Positions 1-12,283 of a DNA stretch of 64,000 bases are shown in pieces. The translations under genes and the position numbers were made by a program. Position 1 is the stretch's first letter, and every line of letters begins with the position of its first letter. The notes beneath the pieces were generated by a model. It was not told the DNA's origin, searched no databases, and saw only the letters and a list, made by a program, of their open reading frames with translations. Source of the DNA: Lasiosphaeria ovina (Eukaryota > Ascomycota > Sordariomycetes > Sordariales > Lasiosphaeriaceae); contig JAULSN010000001.1 of assembly GCA_033439765.1 (NCBI GenBank), positions 1,674,001 to 1,738,000 of the forward strand. Reading direction: 5' to 3'.

Positions 1-1585
1 AGCTCTCAAAGTAGGCGCCGCGCGCAATGTCGCGCTGGTGCTCGGGCAACTCGTTAACCAGGCCCACGCTCGACGCGGCGTTGCGGCCGGAAAGCAGATC
101 GGCCGGGCCGGGTCCGAGCTGGGCGAGCAGCTCCGGGTACTGCTTCTGCATGCTGTTCTGAAAGACAACGCCGCCAACAACAATTGACACGGAAATGGCT
201 AGCTGCCGCACAAACCCAAACGTGCCCGTCGCCGAGGCCATGTCGCGCGGCCCGACGGTGCTCTGCAGCGAGATGAGTGGGGCCTGGAAATTGGGTCCAA
301 CGCCAACGCCAGCAACGATCTGGTACAGGATGATCTTGACCAGATTGGTCCGGGGCTCAAGGTCGACGAAGAGGCCAAACCCGAGCGTCATGGTCGCCAT
401 GCCAAAGATGATGCACGGTAGATACTTGCCCGTCTTCTTGATGAAGATGCCAGTCCCTGCCGAGCACAGGGATAGCGCGAGCGCAAAGGGGAGCGCGTAT
501 ACGCCCGACAGCAACGGCGACAGCCCGATGACGGCCTGGAAGTAGAGCGGGAGGTAATAACTACCAGAGACGAAGACGTAGCCGTGAACGGCGCAGACGA
601 GGAGCGAGACGATGCTGCCGCGCGACCGGAAGAGACGCATCGGAATGACAGGAAACTTGGCCACCTTCATCTCGATGACGATAAACAGGGCGATGGTGAC
701 AACTCCAAAAACGATCAAAGCTATGACGGTGACCGAGTCCCAGGGGTTCGTCACTCCGCCGAACTCGAGGCCGAGTAGGACCATCAGCGTCCCGCCGATG
801 ACGGCAAGGGAGCCCAGCCAGTCGACGGCGGCAAGACCCTGGCGCATCGGCGTCCGCGGGTTGTGCAGCTTGAGCACAAAGACAAGGATGGCCATGCCGG
901 CGCCGGAGATGGGCAGGTTGATGTAGAAACACCATCGCCACGTCACCTGGGACGTGAAGACGCCCCCGAGAACGGGGCCAATCGCGCCGGCAACGGCCCA
1001 GACCATACCCATGACGCCAAAAAAGACGCCGCGCAGCCGCATCGAGAACAGGTCGCTGATGCAGATGTTGACCAGGATGGTGATGCCGCCGCCGCCAATG
1101 CCCTGGAGGGCGCGCCCGCCAATCAGCATGCCGATGTTCCTGCTTATGGCGGAGATGAGCGAGCCGATCCAGAAGACGGCGACGGCAAGGATTATGATTG
1201 GTTTGCGGCCCCAAATGTCTGAGATCTTACCCCAGACCGGCGCGGCGGCGGCGCTGGTCAATGTGTAAGCCGAACCGATCCACGTGTATCCGCTCGTGCT
1301 GTTGAACTCCTGGGAGATGGTGGGTATGGCGACCGTCACGATGGTGACGTCGAGGGCGGCGAGGAAGAGGGCGCTCGCCAGCGCGCCGACGACCAGGGCC
1401 GTCTCGAGCTTGGTGCGCGTCTCCTCGGGCAGCGGCGCTGGTGCGGGCTTGCCCTCGGCCTCGGCCTGCGGCTCCTGCTTCAGCGCGGCCGGCTCCAAGC
1501 CTGCATCTGCGGCCTGGATCGTGCTGTCCGAGCTCATGTTGTGGGCAGCCGCCAGGCGGTCGGTGGACTTTTCGGTGTGGCCCAT
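1..1585 (-). CDS. MFS drug:H+ antiporter (DHA2/14-TM type), 3' truncated
   Basis: A proton-coupled efflux pump of the plasma membrane, likely exporting toxins or drugs. The frame is open from ATG 1585 to the window edge (528 codons, no stop, no intron needed), so the C-terminus lies outside. The first ~45 residues are hydrophilic. Motif A follows as KISDIWGRKP after TM2, then QGIGGGGITILV, and the antiporter motif C appears as GAIGPVLGGVF, which is diagnostic of the DHA families. Many hydrophobic segments follow, consistent with a 14-TM layout. The substrate cannot be told from sequence. The family call is firm; 'drug' is inherited from family naming. Confidence 0.9.
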   Translation of the reverse strand, partial: MGHTEKSTDRLAAAHNMSSDSTIQAADAGLEPAALKQEPQAEAEGKPAPAPLPEETRTKLETALVVGALASALFLAALDVTIVTVAIPTISQEFNSTSGYTWIGSAYTLTSAAAAPVWGKISDIWGRKPIIILAVAVFWIGSLISAISRNIGMLIGGRALQGIGGGGITILVNICISDLFSMRLRGVFFGVMGMVWAVAGAIGPVLGGVFTSQVTWRWCFYINLPISGAGMAILVFVLKLHNPRTPMRQGLAAVDWLGSLAVIGGTLMVLLGLEFGGVTNPWDSVTVIALIVFGVVTIALFIVIEMKVAKFPVIPMRLFRSRGSIVSLLVCAVHGYVFVSGSYYLPLYFQAVIGLSPLLSGVYALPFALALSLCSAGTGIFIKKTGKYLPCIIFGMATMTLGFGLFVDLEPRTNLVKIILYQIVAGVGVGPNFQAPLISLQSTVGPRDMASATGTFGFVRQLAISVSIVVGGVVFQNSMQKQYPELLAQLGPGPADLLSGRNAASSVGLVNELPEHQRDIARGAYFES

Positions 1586-3492
1586 TGCGTGTTAGTGGGA
1601 TTTGCAAACAGTCCGTGTGCTGGTTGAGTACCCGGTCTGGGAAACCCAGCTGTTCGGGACAATGTTTCGGCTCTCGGGGTTTTGTATGAGACTGCAGCGA
1701 CTCGGCTATCGACCCGCCTAGCTCCCACGCACCCACACGCACGGAGCAATGGCGCTGATGAGAGCAGTAGCTATCAGTAGTCGCCGGCGGTATGATATCA
1801 CAGTGTCAGCCCGGTCCTGAGATCGGTCGAGCCCGCACGGTCGGTCCTGTTGTCGGTCGGGCCCGCGCGATCGGCAGAAGGCGCTTTTGGTCGCGACAAG
1901 GCGCAAGAAGCACGCCTCGATGGGGCACTAGCTCGCAGCCTCAATGGGCGTTGCAGTACGGTAGCGGCGAATGTCGGGTCGGAATGCGCTCGAAGTTAGA
2001 CGGGAATGGGAGTTGAACTGCTGAGACAAAGAAGCCATCTCAAGCCAGTGTTTTTTGTCTTGGGGAGAAGTGCGAGGCAGTAGATATAAAATTTTACCTC
2101 TTCTGCCCGATGATGGCACCATGGTCTAAAGAGGCGCGTGGGCGGAAGAGAGCTGTGCCTAGCTACAGCGAGTTAGTGCTGCTCGGAGCTAAGAGTGCAG
2201 CGATATCCGAGGCGACTCGGCGATTCGCAATTCCCTCCTGCACAGCATGATTCATTGGACATTGGACCCAGGCAAGGATACGGCGAGTCTAGGCTCTGAC
2301 TGTGCTAGGGGGCGAGTGAATTTTTTACTAATCGCCAGCTCGCCTAGGCAAACCGGATGCTACTCCGGGCGGCCAGCCTGGTCCGCTGCTGGCCCCCATC
2401 TCAGCGTCGGGGTTGATGCCTCTCGCGCTCCGTCTTGTCGGTCGTCGATTGCAGCTGGGGCCGTGCGTGCCACGAATCGACAAGCTTTGCCCCAATGGCA
2501 GGCCCTGGTCTCCAAAACCTAGGGGTGCACCGGCCGAGTCGCTGGTTGGCTAACGGAGCAAACCAGTGCGATGCACCATGTGCCACGTTCTGCACACCAC
2601 AATGGAAAGTTCGGCCGCTGTCTCAGACTGCACAGGTCCATCAGTCCTGCCGGCTTTTGGCGGAACGTACCGTACTCCGTACCAATTACTGATACGTACT
2701 GTAGTGGGTCCTGTGGCAAAGCAAACGTCTTTACCATTGGTACGGATACCAATTGAAAGAAAAACACAGAGAACGAGACAGCCGGGCTGACTGCCTAGAC
2801 GTTGACGGGCTTGCAATTGATGAGAGGCGAATTGACAGGCTACACAGTATGTAACTAAAAGACGGTACATGCCCTTGGCAGCCCTGGCCACCTGGCGACG
2901 CGTCCTGCCGCTTTCAGCGTTCAGCTTACTACCCCATGCTCGCTCAGCACAACCACCTTTAGTCGACTCGTCTGGGAATAATGCAAACCCCAAGTCCCTG
3001 ACAACAAGCCTACTGCTGTTGTCAATCCGCAAGGTCCAAAACACCTAAAATTATTGGCATCACCATGAATCTGAATCTATGACCTCAAATCGACAACAAA
3101 GGCTAACCGGCAGCCGGTCGGTGAGTTACCGCGGTGGCACGGCCGCAAGTTCAGGAGACTACCTATTTAGATCTAATTAGACCTATACTAATTAATTCGA
3201 CTCTCTGGTTTGCAGCCAGAGGAACAGGGACAAGCATACAGAGTCCACGATAAAACAATACAATTACACACTTGCAACTCCGTCAACTCTACTCCGTAGT
3301 CCGTACACCATCCAGAGTGCAATGCGTCAGCGGACAGTTGACCTGTCCGCCAGCGGCTGAAAAGGGGTCTAGGTGGTTATAGGCTAGATCGCCTTCATCT
3401 GGCTCAGGGGATACAAAAAGAAAGAAAGAAAGACGAAAAAATCCAAGATGATGTTCAAAACATTGTAGTTGCCCAGAGGAGAGCCCCCTTGG
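1586..3492. other. Intergenic, no gene seen
   Basis: About 1.9 kb between the start of the MFS gene and the 3' end of the GH12 pseudogene. Open frames here are short, lack family features and show no consistent splice structure. Near 1810-1875 there are short imperfect repeats of the type GGTCGG(G)CCCGC. An AAAGAAAGAAAG tract lies near 3417-3432. Confidence 0.5.
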
Positions 3493-4389
3493 CTAAACGA
3501 CATCAGCGGTAAACTGGGTACACTTAAACGTGGCTTTTGCTCCCATGAAAACCTCAGTCCTGACTTGGAACACTGCAATTATGGGGTCAGCAAGTCGACC
3601 AGAGTCCAAACCGACAGACCACTGACGGAGCTCAAACTCACCGATCAAGTTCTGCTGGCTCGAAGGAAACTGTTGGTTCTTCTCGAGGTAGTTGAAGAAC
3701 TCCTTGACATCGGCACTGAAGCTCTTGATGGTCCCCGACGGCGGGACGAAGCTGTACACCCGCATGGCGCCGTTCAACCTAGTCCAGAGATCCCACGTCT
3801 TCTCAGCAACCGTGACGGACCCGATGGAGGATCCAATCGGATACACGTTGCCGTATCTCGCCAGCCTGAAGGTTAATCATCGAACAGTGGTCAACTCTCT
3901 CTCTCTCATATTGCACCAAACCGATGATATCAATCCACCACTAACCAAATCATCAGCTCATAGTTGCCCCCACTGTTGGCGTGGTTAAGTGAAGACATCA
4001 TACGCGACATTGGCGCCTATGTTCTCGTTGTCGTACTACCACGTCATGGACGTGGGCATTCTGCCGATGGAGCTGATCTTTTTACCCTTGGCAACCTGTC
4101 TGCTAACGTAGGCATAGCTCTTGATATTGTTGGGCGTCCCCTTCCACGTCTACGTCGTGCGCCGCTGTACGCCGTTGTTGGCCGTGCCATGTAGATACGT
4201 GCACTGCGACCCCGACGTGGCCGCGTCCTTGCCCCACAGGCTATTGAGCAGCTCGTAGCCGTTGCCCGACCAGTAGGCATACAGATCGCATAGGGCGCGC
4301 TGCTGCCGGGGGGCAATCTCTGCCCCCAGTGTCGCTGCCTGCGTGAGTGCTGCAGCGGTGCCGAGGACGAGGAATAGGGTGGACTTCAT
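3493..4389 (-). pseudogene. GH12 endoglucanase/xyloglucanase, inactivated
   Basis: Relic of a secreted glycoside hydrolase family 12 enzyme that would cleave beta-1,4-glucan or xyloglucan. ATG 4389 opens a signal peptide ([18 protein letters not shown]), then [20 protein letters not shown] and the GH12 core. Two GT-AG introns can be placed: one splits the Trp of ELMIW, the other ends ...TTGCAG before the FQVRTE block. Both catalytic-site blocks remain readable (YELMIW with its Glu, and RTEVF). Exon 1 carries TAG at 4150-4152 where the family has Trp, TAG at 4036-4038, TAA at 3985-3987 and a frameshift at about 3985. A nearby expected Trp has become Arg (CGG). Several independent lesions make sequencing error unlikely. 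Confidence 0.85.
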
Positions 4390-6905
4390 CGTGGCTGTTA
4401 GGGCTGAGGAGGCAAGTGTCTAATACTGTCTAGATGACGAAACTTGTGCTAGAATCTCATAGTCACCAGCCAGGGACGTCCCCCTTTTCTACTTTTTGCT
4501 GAGGCTCGTCACCCTCTATCATGGCGATATGCTGTCTTTCCACACTCGCAATTTCTCGGACGGACTCAACGGACTAGAACACCACGGCCGCGCCTCGGAA
4601 CTTCTCCGGCGCGACATGAACCTGAATGGCTTCCACGAATTAAGGCTTGTAAAACTAGATTTCAACAAGCCGACCACCCAGACTCCGGGGCGAGCGCAGA
4701 GGAGGTCGACTTGGCCGGGTCAGCCAGGTGTTTTAGGTCAAGTCCTATTTGCGCGCCAATCGGATACTGGGACAGCAATCCTGTCGGATGCGGCTAATAT
4801 ACCCGTTCCTGGGATTCGGCTGCGTTGTTGCTCTTGGCGCGTGTGGTTCGAGCTTCTGATGCGCCGTTCTGGGCCTCGCCAAAGGCCGAGTCCAAGAGCC
4901 GAAGAAGTGGAGAACATAGAAACAAAAGGGGGGCCGCCCGTGGGTTGAATTCCATTGGCAACGCCGCAACGGCCTATTCCAGGCGGGACTCGTTGTAAAT
5001 AACAAAACACTTGAGCGTTGACGCCGAGTCACTCCGGAATCAATTCTAGTATACAGTTGTCTGAGTATCTGAGACTAATTCTTCACAAAAGCTGCGGCCA
5101 ACAAGGACCGGCCATTTTGCCTCCGGCATCCCGAGACAAGTCGCGGCAGGTTGCCCAGCTCGAATGTGCAGTTTCCAGTTGGGCCGCGGCGGCACTCATC
5201 GCGGTTGGTGGGAGAAATGACAATGTAGTCTAACAAGACGACGACCAATGCTTGTATGCAAAGCCAAAGCTGTGGTCAGCCGATCGAGATGCCGGCCAAC
5301 TCAGCCAAGTAAGGGGAAGGAATAGCCGGCTTACATGGCCCAAGTCCCCGGTAGCAGTGCTGGCATCTAGCGCCTTCTGGGATTTCCTCAAGAAAGCGCT
5401 CGTTGATTGTGTAATGTCTGTGCAGGCTCCGGTCGTGTACTTTGGCGAAGGACACGAAAAGGACGAGAAAAAAGATGAGAAAAATATTCCTTAATTAGTC
5501 GACGATGTTAAAATCGAGGGAAAGATGAAATAAGAATTAAAGTAAATAACAGGACTATCTACTAATGAAAGTATAAAAGTATAAAATTTCTGCATTTTCC
5601 AAGTTTAATACAGACTGCTCAACAATTGATTAGAACTATTTATTTCTAACCGAGCCACTCGGAGCCACCGTCGGCAAGCTTAAAAGCCAGGTCGTGAGGC
5701 GGCATATTCGGTGGCGGAGAGAGCCTGTCTTCCCAACTAACTACACTGCATAAGTTCTTACCCGAGTGTTTCTCAAATAGGGGTTAGTCAGTTCAGACTC
5801 CGAAGATGGGGGTTAGACGGTCGGGTAAGCCCGGGATCTTTACAGTACAAGCAGTAAAAATACCCTGATCCCTTCCCGATAGTTCAGGCATCGTATTCTA
5901 TATAAGTTGTTTCCTAATTACCAAGGACGCCAAAGCAAGCAGTATCGTTGCATCGTCGCACTGAAGTTCCACAGTCCAACAGCGGCAGCCAAGCTAGGTA
6001 CCTTACCCGCCAAGCTCCCTGTGCCTATATAATTCTAGACCACCGCCGGCGCGCCGCCAAGCCTCATTTCGCGGGCCGGACCGCAATGATCCATCCTCAT
6101 TCATCAACACGTGGATCCGTATCCGTAATTGCCAACGACCGCACCGCGCCGCATCGCATCGGCTCGGTCAGTCGGTCGGTCGGTCGGTCGGTCAATCGGC
6201 TCGGTCAATTCACACGTCGGCCGAGACTGCTACAGCCGTACGCGGACTCGGATTCAGTTCGACAATCTAGTTCTAACTCTTCCTGCCTCCTGTGTGGTTT
6301 AAATAAATCCATGGATTTGATCCTTTCATCCCTTCTTTCGATCCAGACGAGATCCAACACGCGCAAACTGCACATCCGGCGTGCTGTACACCCCGGGTTG
6401 CGGACTTATGAGTAAGAACCGTACAGTGTGCAATCCGCTGACGGTGACCGGGCCTTGCACCGAAATTGGCAAATCGGCTCCGCGCTTGTGCTTCGTAAAT
6501 GCGCCGTGGTAAATTGTCACACCGCCGCCTGCCATCGCGTCGGGTCCAACTCGGATATCCGGCAACTCTCGACAAGAAGGCCCCAAAGCGGGGCCTGCAG
6601 CGGTCCGTCGTCACGCAACACCAACCGGGACCAAGCACCCAAACTGAACGTAAACGCAACTAATAATTATCTACCTAACTTATGTGTTTTTAGGCTCTAG
6701 AATACGGGCCGGGTACGGCTGAGAATAGAAAGGCCCGCGAGCAAGCCGATGCGTCGGCAAGCCCACCTCCTCGTACGCTAACAATATCTCGAAAGACGCT
6801 GCATGGTGCCTCTGTCCAGCTCGAGTACCACAACCCCGAAAAATCTAGTCAAGTCTATATCTACAGTTGTTCCCGCACCTTTGACCAGTCCGCCGACCAG
6901 GCAGG
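4390..6905. other. Intergenic, AT-rich in part, no gene seen
   Basis: About 2.5 kb upstream of the GH12 relic and downstream of HMG-CoA reductase. The stretch 5460-5640 is strongly AT-rich. Short open frames show no recognisable domain or splicing. Tetranucleotide repeats are listed separately. Confidence 0.5.
6164..6194. repeat. (CGGT)n tetranucleotide microsatellite
   Basis: A run of GTCG/CGGT units (five perfect consecutive units flanked by imperfect ones) in non-coding DNA. Confidence 0.8.
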
Positions 6906-9900
6906 CTAACGCCGTGCGCGCTCGACGGCAGCGGCGCTGAGGCCGTTGCTGGACGCGACCTTCTCAACAGCACTTGTCATGGCGAGGGACACGGGTGTCA
7001 TGGCTCCGCCGGCTGGCGCCGGTGTGGTGGTCCTTGTGGGAGGCGCCGACCGGTTGTGCGCCATGTGTGCCTGGACAAGGTGTCCGGCCGCGAGAGCGCT
7101 GCAGAGGGACAGTTCGCCCGCCAGAACAGCGGCAGCCACGATGCGGGCCAGCCGTCGCGCGTTCTCGCCCGGACTCGTCGGGTGCGGGCCGCGGACCCCC
7201 AGCATGTCGAGCATGGCCCCCTGGGGCTCCAGAATAGTGCCGCCGCCGAGCGTCCCGACCTCTATGGACGGCATCGACACGGAGATCTGCAGGGAACCAC
7301 GGAGACTGATGGGATGTTAGCTTCATCCAATGCTGTAGGGTTCGCTGTCGTCAAACTTACTTCTTCATGATGGTGATGCAGTTGGCACTCTCGACCACCT
7401 GGGCTGGATCCTGGCCCGTGGCGAGGAAAATAGCCGCCACCATGTTGGCTGCGTGGGCGTTGAATCCGCCAATAGAGCCCGCCATGGCCGAGCCGATCAG
7501 GTTCTTGTTAATGTTCAGCTCGACCAAGGTGTTGACGTCGGTCTTGAGCACGCTCTTGACCACGTCTGCCGGGATGATGGCCTCGGCGACAACGCTCTTG
7601 CCGCGGCCATTGACCCAGTTGATGGCCGCGGCCTTCTTGTCGGTGCAGTAGTTCCCGCTGACTGTCACAATGTTCATGTCCTCAAAGCCCTGGTCCATCA
7701 TGACGCCCAGCGCGTGCTCAACGCCCTTGGAGATCATGTTCATGCCCATGGCGTCGCCAGTTGTCGTCTGGAAGCGGATGTACAGGTTTGTGCCGGCCAG
7801 GGCCGTCTTCATGTTGTTGAGTCGCGCGAACCGGCTGGTGGAGTTGAAAGCGGCCTTCATCGTCGCCTGGCCCTTGTCCGAGTCGAGCCACAGCTTGGCA
7901 GCGCCAGCCCGCTCAAGAGTCTCAAAGGTGACGCAGGGCCCTCTGGTCATGCCGTCGGCAGTCAGCACCGTGACAGCGCCTCCGCCCGAGTTGATGGCCT
8001 TGCATCCTCTGCTCGCGCTGGCAACCAAGACACCCTCCGTCGTCGCCATGGGGATGAAGTAGCTCTGGCCGTCGATGACAAGCGGGCCGGCGACGCCAAC
8101 AGGGAGCGGCATGTATCCAATCACGTTCTCGCAGCACGCTCCATGAACCTGTGCCCAGTTGTAGTTCTCGTAGGGGAGCTTGGAGCGTTCGAGGAAGTTA
8201 GTCAAATCGGTAGTCGCCTTGGTCCGGGAGATGATGCTGCGGCGAATCTTGACGGCGCGTGTAAAGTCCTTGAGCGTCTTCTCGAGAGCGTAACCGGGGA
8301 TCTTGCCGCGCATGGACAGCGCGACAACCTCTTCGTCGTTTAGCTCGTGGGCGCGCTTCTCCTGCAGCATCTTCTCTAGAAGTGCAAAGTTGCGAACGAC
8401 CATGGGGTTTTCTGCGGGAGGCGCCGGTCTGGAAGTTTTCAGTAGCACATCTGACTCGTCGTCTGTCGAGGCAGGAGTGAGCGGAACTGGCGGCGGGAGT
8501 GTAGGCTTCATGTATTCCCCGAGCGGGAGCGTGGCCGACTCGGTGTCGTTGAACTTCTGGGCGTCGGCCAAGTCCTCGGGGTTGATGGGATGATCTGGAG
8601 CATTGGGGTCCTTGATGCCCCATCTCGCCGCATTAAAGAGATAGCCATTCAGCGCTACGCTCAGAGCCAGAGCAACCACTATCCACTTGGACAGGATGGG
8701 GTCCTCGAGGCTCTTGAGGATGCCGCCGACCATCCGACCACCCATGCCATATCCGCCTAGGTTGCCGAAGCGCTCCTCGGCATCCTTGAGTTGCGGCAGG
8801 TCGTAGTGGACGGACGGGAACTCGAGCTCGTACCGGATCGGCGTGAGAACAGTTACAACCGTGTCCCTACCCTCGGACCGGGCCGCTTCGAGAATGATCT
8901 CCAGTCCGTTCGACGCGACCTTGAAGGGGTCGACGGGCGGGGGCGCGACAACACCGCCAAGCCCGCGGGCCCAAGACGAGATGCTCGAGATGGAGTTGGC
9001 GCTCCGGAAGGGGATCGTGCACAGATTTAGGGCGTTGATGAGGAAGAAGCCCGAAACCATCAGGACCTTGAACTTTGGAATTTGGGTGCTACTAAGATGG
9101 CGGCCAAAGATGGTCGTCCCCGGCTGATCCTTCCCGTCGGCTCTGGGCCAATCGTTGCTTCGAGCCACGTTCTCAGCGATGCGGCGGCTGACCCCGTCGT
9201 CTTCCAATGCCTTGCGCATCTCGACGTGGCGCTTGATGCGGTTGATCTCGAGCTTGATGCAGAGGATGGCAGTGTAGAAGGAAAAGAGCAGAATGCAGTC
9301 AAAGAACAGGATCCAGGCTGCGAGGAAGCAGAACTGCTGCAGGCCGCCCTGCACGCCTGACGCGGCGCCGGCAATGAGAATGCCGACTTCAATGGCATAG
9401 TCCTTAATGATGTCGAAGCCCTTCTCTCGGAGGGCCACGTGGATTGCCGACTGGATCACGCTCGAGCTGGCCTCGGTCTTCTTCGACGCCTTGCCTGGGC
9501 TGCCGGATGGCCGTCGATGCTCAATGGCGTGGGACAGGACGGCGCGCGTAAGGACAATGTTCTTCTCGAACCCAATGGTAACAACAAGGAACGGCAGGCC
9601 CTCGGACAAGAGAACCATGCTGATTGGGACACCGAGCTTGGTGGTGACAAACAGGCCAAACAGGAACGCGAACACGGACGAGAACAGGACACTGGTGGCG
9701 AGCCAAAAGTTGGAGCCCATGCGACGCATAGACAGAAACAGCGAGACGAAGGTGAGGTGCATCGAGATGTAGCCCAGAGCCATGATGATAATGTCGAGCG
9801 TCTCTGCGTTCTTGAGCAGATCTGTGAACTCGACCCAGGCGTTCTGGCCCCACCGCACAAGACTGCTGCGAGTCTGCACCCGCGCGGCCTTCATGATCCA

Positions 9901-10719
9901 CTTCTTCTGTTCGTGTCCATGTTCCGTCTCGCGCGTCTCCTGCGCAGGGCTTCCATTCGGTAGTTCTTGGGCAAGCGTGAGAAACTCGGACGCCTGGCTG
10001 TAGGGGACAGCAAAGGCCAGGGCGCTGTCTTGTGCGTAGGTGGTGAACGAGTTCGAGGTCGAAGGCAGAGGCGTGATGGAGAGGTTTTGGGGGACAGGCA
10101 CTGCGTTAGGCATCGGGGGCGCCTTGGAGGCGTCGGTAGACAGCGACTCGGGGAAGACGAGCGTCAGGAGAGCGACGTGGTTGGCATTTCGGGGAACGGG
10201 GTAGTCGGTGTCGGAGTTCTGCCACTTCCAGCCCGTCTCGGGGCCGGCTCGCAGCCGCCTGCTGCCCTCGGTGAGAGAGGACCATTCGGCTTTCCTAACG
10301 CTCTTGGTGGCATCGAACAGGCTGTCCTCGAGGAGGCCGATGTAGGTAGAGCTCGCGAGCAGGGCGACGATGACGATGGTGTGGATGGGGTGCGAGGACG
10401 TGAGCTTAGACAGGACCTGCAGCAGCGGGGTGACCTTCTTGTTGATCCACGAAGGCGCGGCGGGCTGGGAGGCGGGCTGCTCGCCGCGGAAGCGCGAGGG
10501 GAGTAGGCTGGCCGCGATCATGGTGGCGAGCTTGGATGGGCGGTCGGTGCGATTACCGTAATCCGACGGACATTGGGCAGGCGAGTTGGCGACGGGGCAA
10601 GTATCTGGGGGTTGATATGAGCTAGAAGACTCCGACTCTGGAGGGGGCGTTGGAGGCAGGCGGTCGAGGCACAGGGGCGTGCGGCGCGGGCGAGGAGCAG
10701 CCGTGGTGTTTGGAGCCAT
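6906..10719 (-). CDS. HMG1: 3-hydroxy-3-methylglutaryl-CoA reductase
   Basis: Makes mevalonate from HMG-CoA with NADPH, the committed step to ergosterol, dolichol and other isoprenoids; an ER membrane enzyme. ATG 10719 is the first ATG of the frame (the codon two places upstream is TTG). Exon 1 is 10719-7361 and exon 2 is 7305-6906, with a 55-bp intron; choosing the CATCAG acceptor restores the conserved block [14 protein letters not shown]. Length is 1252 aa. TM1 lies at about 112-131 and a sterol-sensing multi-TM domain at about 308-480. The catalytic domain runs from about residue 860: [20 protein letters not shown] (catalytic Glu), GDAMGMN (Asp), DKKAAAINW (Lys) and HMAHNRS (His). The Ser of HNRS matches the AMPK-regulated Ser of the human enzyme, so Snf1/AMPK control is plausible by inference. 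Confidence 0.97.
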
Positions 10720-12283
10720 TCCCAAGCAACACTGGGAACTGCAGGCATCCGCACAAAGGAGGCAACACGGACGGGTTTGGCGATGGGAATCGACGGGAGC
10801 GGGGATGGGGAAATGACACTTACCTGCAGCAATTGACAGGCGCGACCTGACTAGGTACCCTAGAGTTTGCAGAGTCGTGGACTGTTGGGCCCCTTGAAGC
10901 TGTCAAGGCGAACTTTGTTTGGTAGTCACTGCAGGCTGCAAAGCACCCTCTTGGAAACCTCGGATGCGGCCAGCGGGCAAACAAAAGCCGCTGTGGGTTT
11001 TGAGGGCTGCAACGGGGCAGTTGTTGAAGTTATTCCGTTAATCGGCGGCCACAGGCAATGTTGAATTGGGCAGTTGAGAGAATTCTGTCGATTGACTGGG
11101 AGATCTTTTTCTGGCGGTCGGAGATAGGTGCCAGGGGTTTGGCCGTGGGGCGTTCCACAGTAACTGGAAACGGGAATTACGAATCATTGGGCTAACTTGG
11201 ACCTGCGCCACTCAGTCTGCGTATCCTATCCGGAGGGAGGACGGAGTACGAGCGCAAGAGATGGACTTGACGCTATCCGTATAGTAGGTGGGTTCGCCTC
11301 CGATTGGCCGTCCGATTGATATCGTTACTGGGCACTGCTTTGTTTCCATTCGAGTCCCTTTCTGGCGCCCCCACCGGCCGGTTTAATAGAACCATGTGAT
11401 GCAGGCTTTCTTGTTCACAAAAGCGGTCAGCACCGTGCGACGATTGTTCGCCGTTAATATTGTGCTCGAGCCCAAAGAACAGCCGCAACATGCCGCCGTG
11501 CTTTCACCCGCCGCGCGATTCCAGGTTGCGTCCAGGGCCGGGACAGGAAATCAAGGCACCGAGCTCGGCAGAGCATCCCCACCGAAATGAAATTTGTGAT
11601 GGCCCTGACCATCCCTGCGGGAGGGAAGGGGAGCATGGAGCCCCACCTGTGTGTCATTGCCCCACTTCTCCAATCCTGCTGCCATTCGGTATCGATAGGA
11701 GCATCGCTGCATCACAGCTGAGCGCAGAGACATTCGAGAAGTGAGACGGTGGCAGGATAGACCTGGTATTGTTGGGACAAACTTTCTTGATCTGGACTGC
11801 GCACACAATGATTGCCGGTTTCCGAGATCCATCAGAGCCCTGGTCCAAGCTCTGGCGGGCCTTGACGGGAACAGGAACCGTTTGCGCAATGGTTCAGCTA
11901 GGGTGAGTGAGGTACGTGGTTCACCTACGACGAATTGGTATGATATAGGCACATATTATAGACGACAACATCTGTATAAGTACCACCGCGATATGGGACG
12001 TTTACTTGGTATCTACGCGGGGCTATCAGCGGCTGTCTCAGAGCTGCATGTCACGTAGCTAACCCTAACCCTTGAGACACTGCGATGGCCCCTCATTCTG
12101 CCTTAAACTTAAAGCAACTTACGGTTGGTGAGGATGTGACACTAATAAGCGAAGTAAGATACGGACTTGTTCCGCCCTATCTATCTACCTATACACAGAC
12201 GTACAAACGTTCCAGCTGCCACCCCACGACGGCACGACTGTGCAACCAAAACACTATTATAGTAGAAAGGAGTCTCGCCAGGC
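10720..12283. other. Divergent promoter region, no gene seen
   Basis: About 1.6 kb between the divergently transcribed HMG-CoA reductase and nicotinamidase genes. It must carry both promoters. No convincing coding frame. Two telomere-like units (TAACCCTAACCC) occur near 12059-12070 but are too few to mean much. Confidence 0.5.

Noticed and set aside
5948..6415. 155-codon plus-strand frame near the CGGT repeat
   Set aside because: Spans a microsatellite, no domain, and lacks any neighbour or splice support.
7357..7360. Stop directly after ITIMKK as the end of HMG-CoA reductase
   Set aside because: This is read-through into the intron; splicing to 7305 restores the conserved catalytic C-terminus with its His.
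12055..12075. Telomere-like TAACCCTAACCC
   Set aside because: Only two units inside ordinary intergenic DNA; expected by chance.
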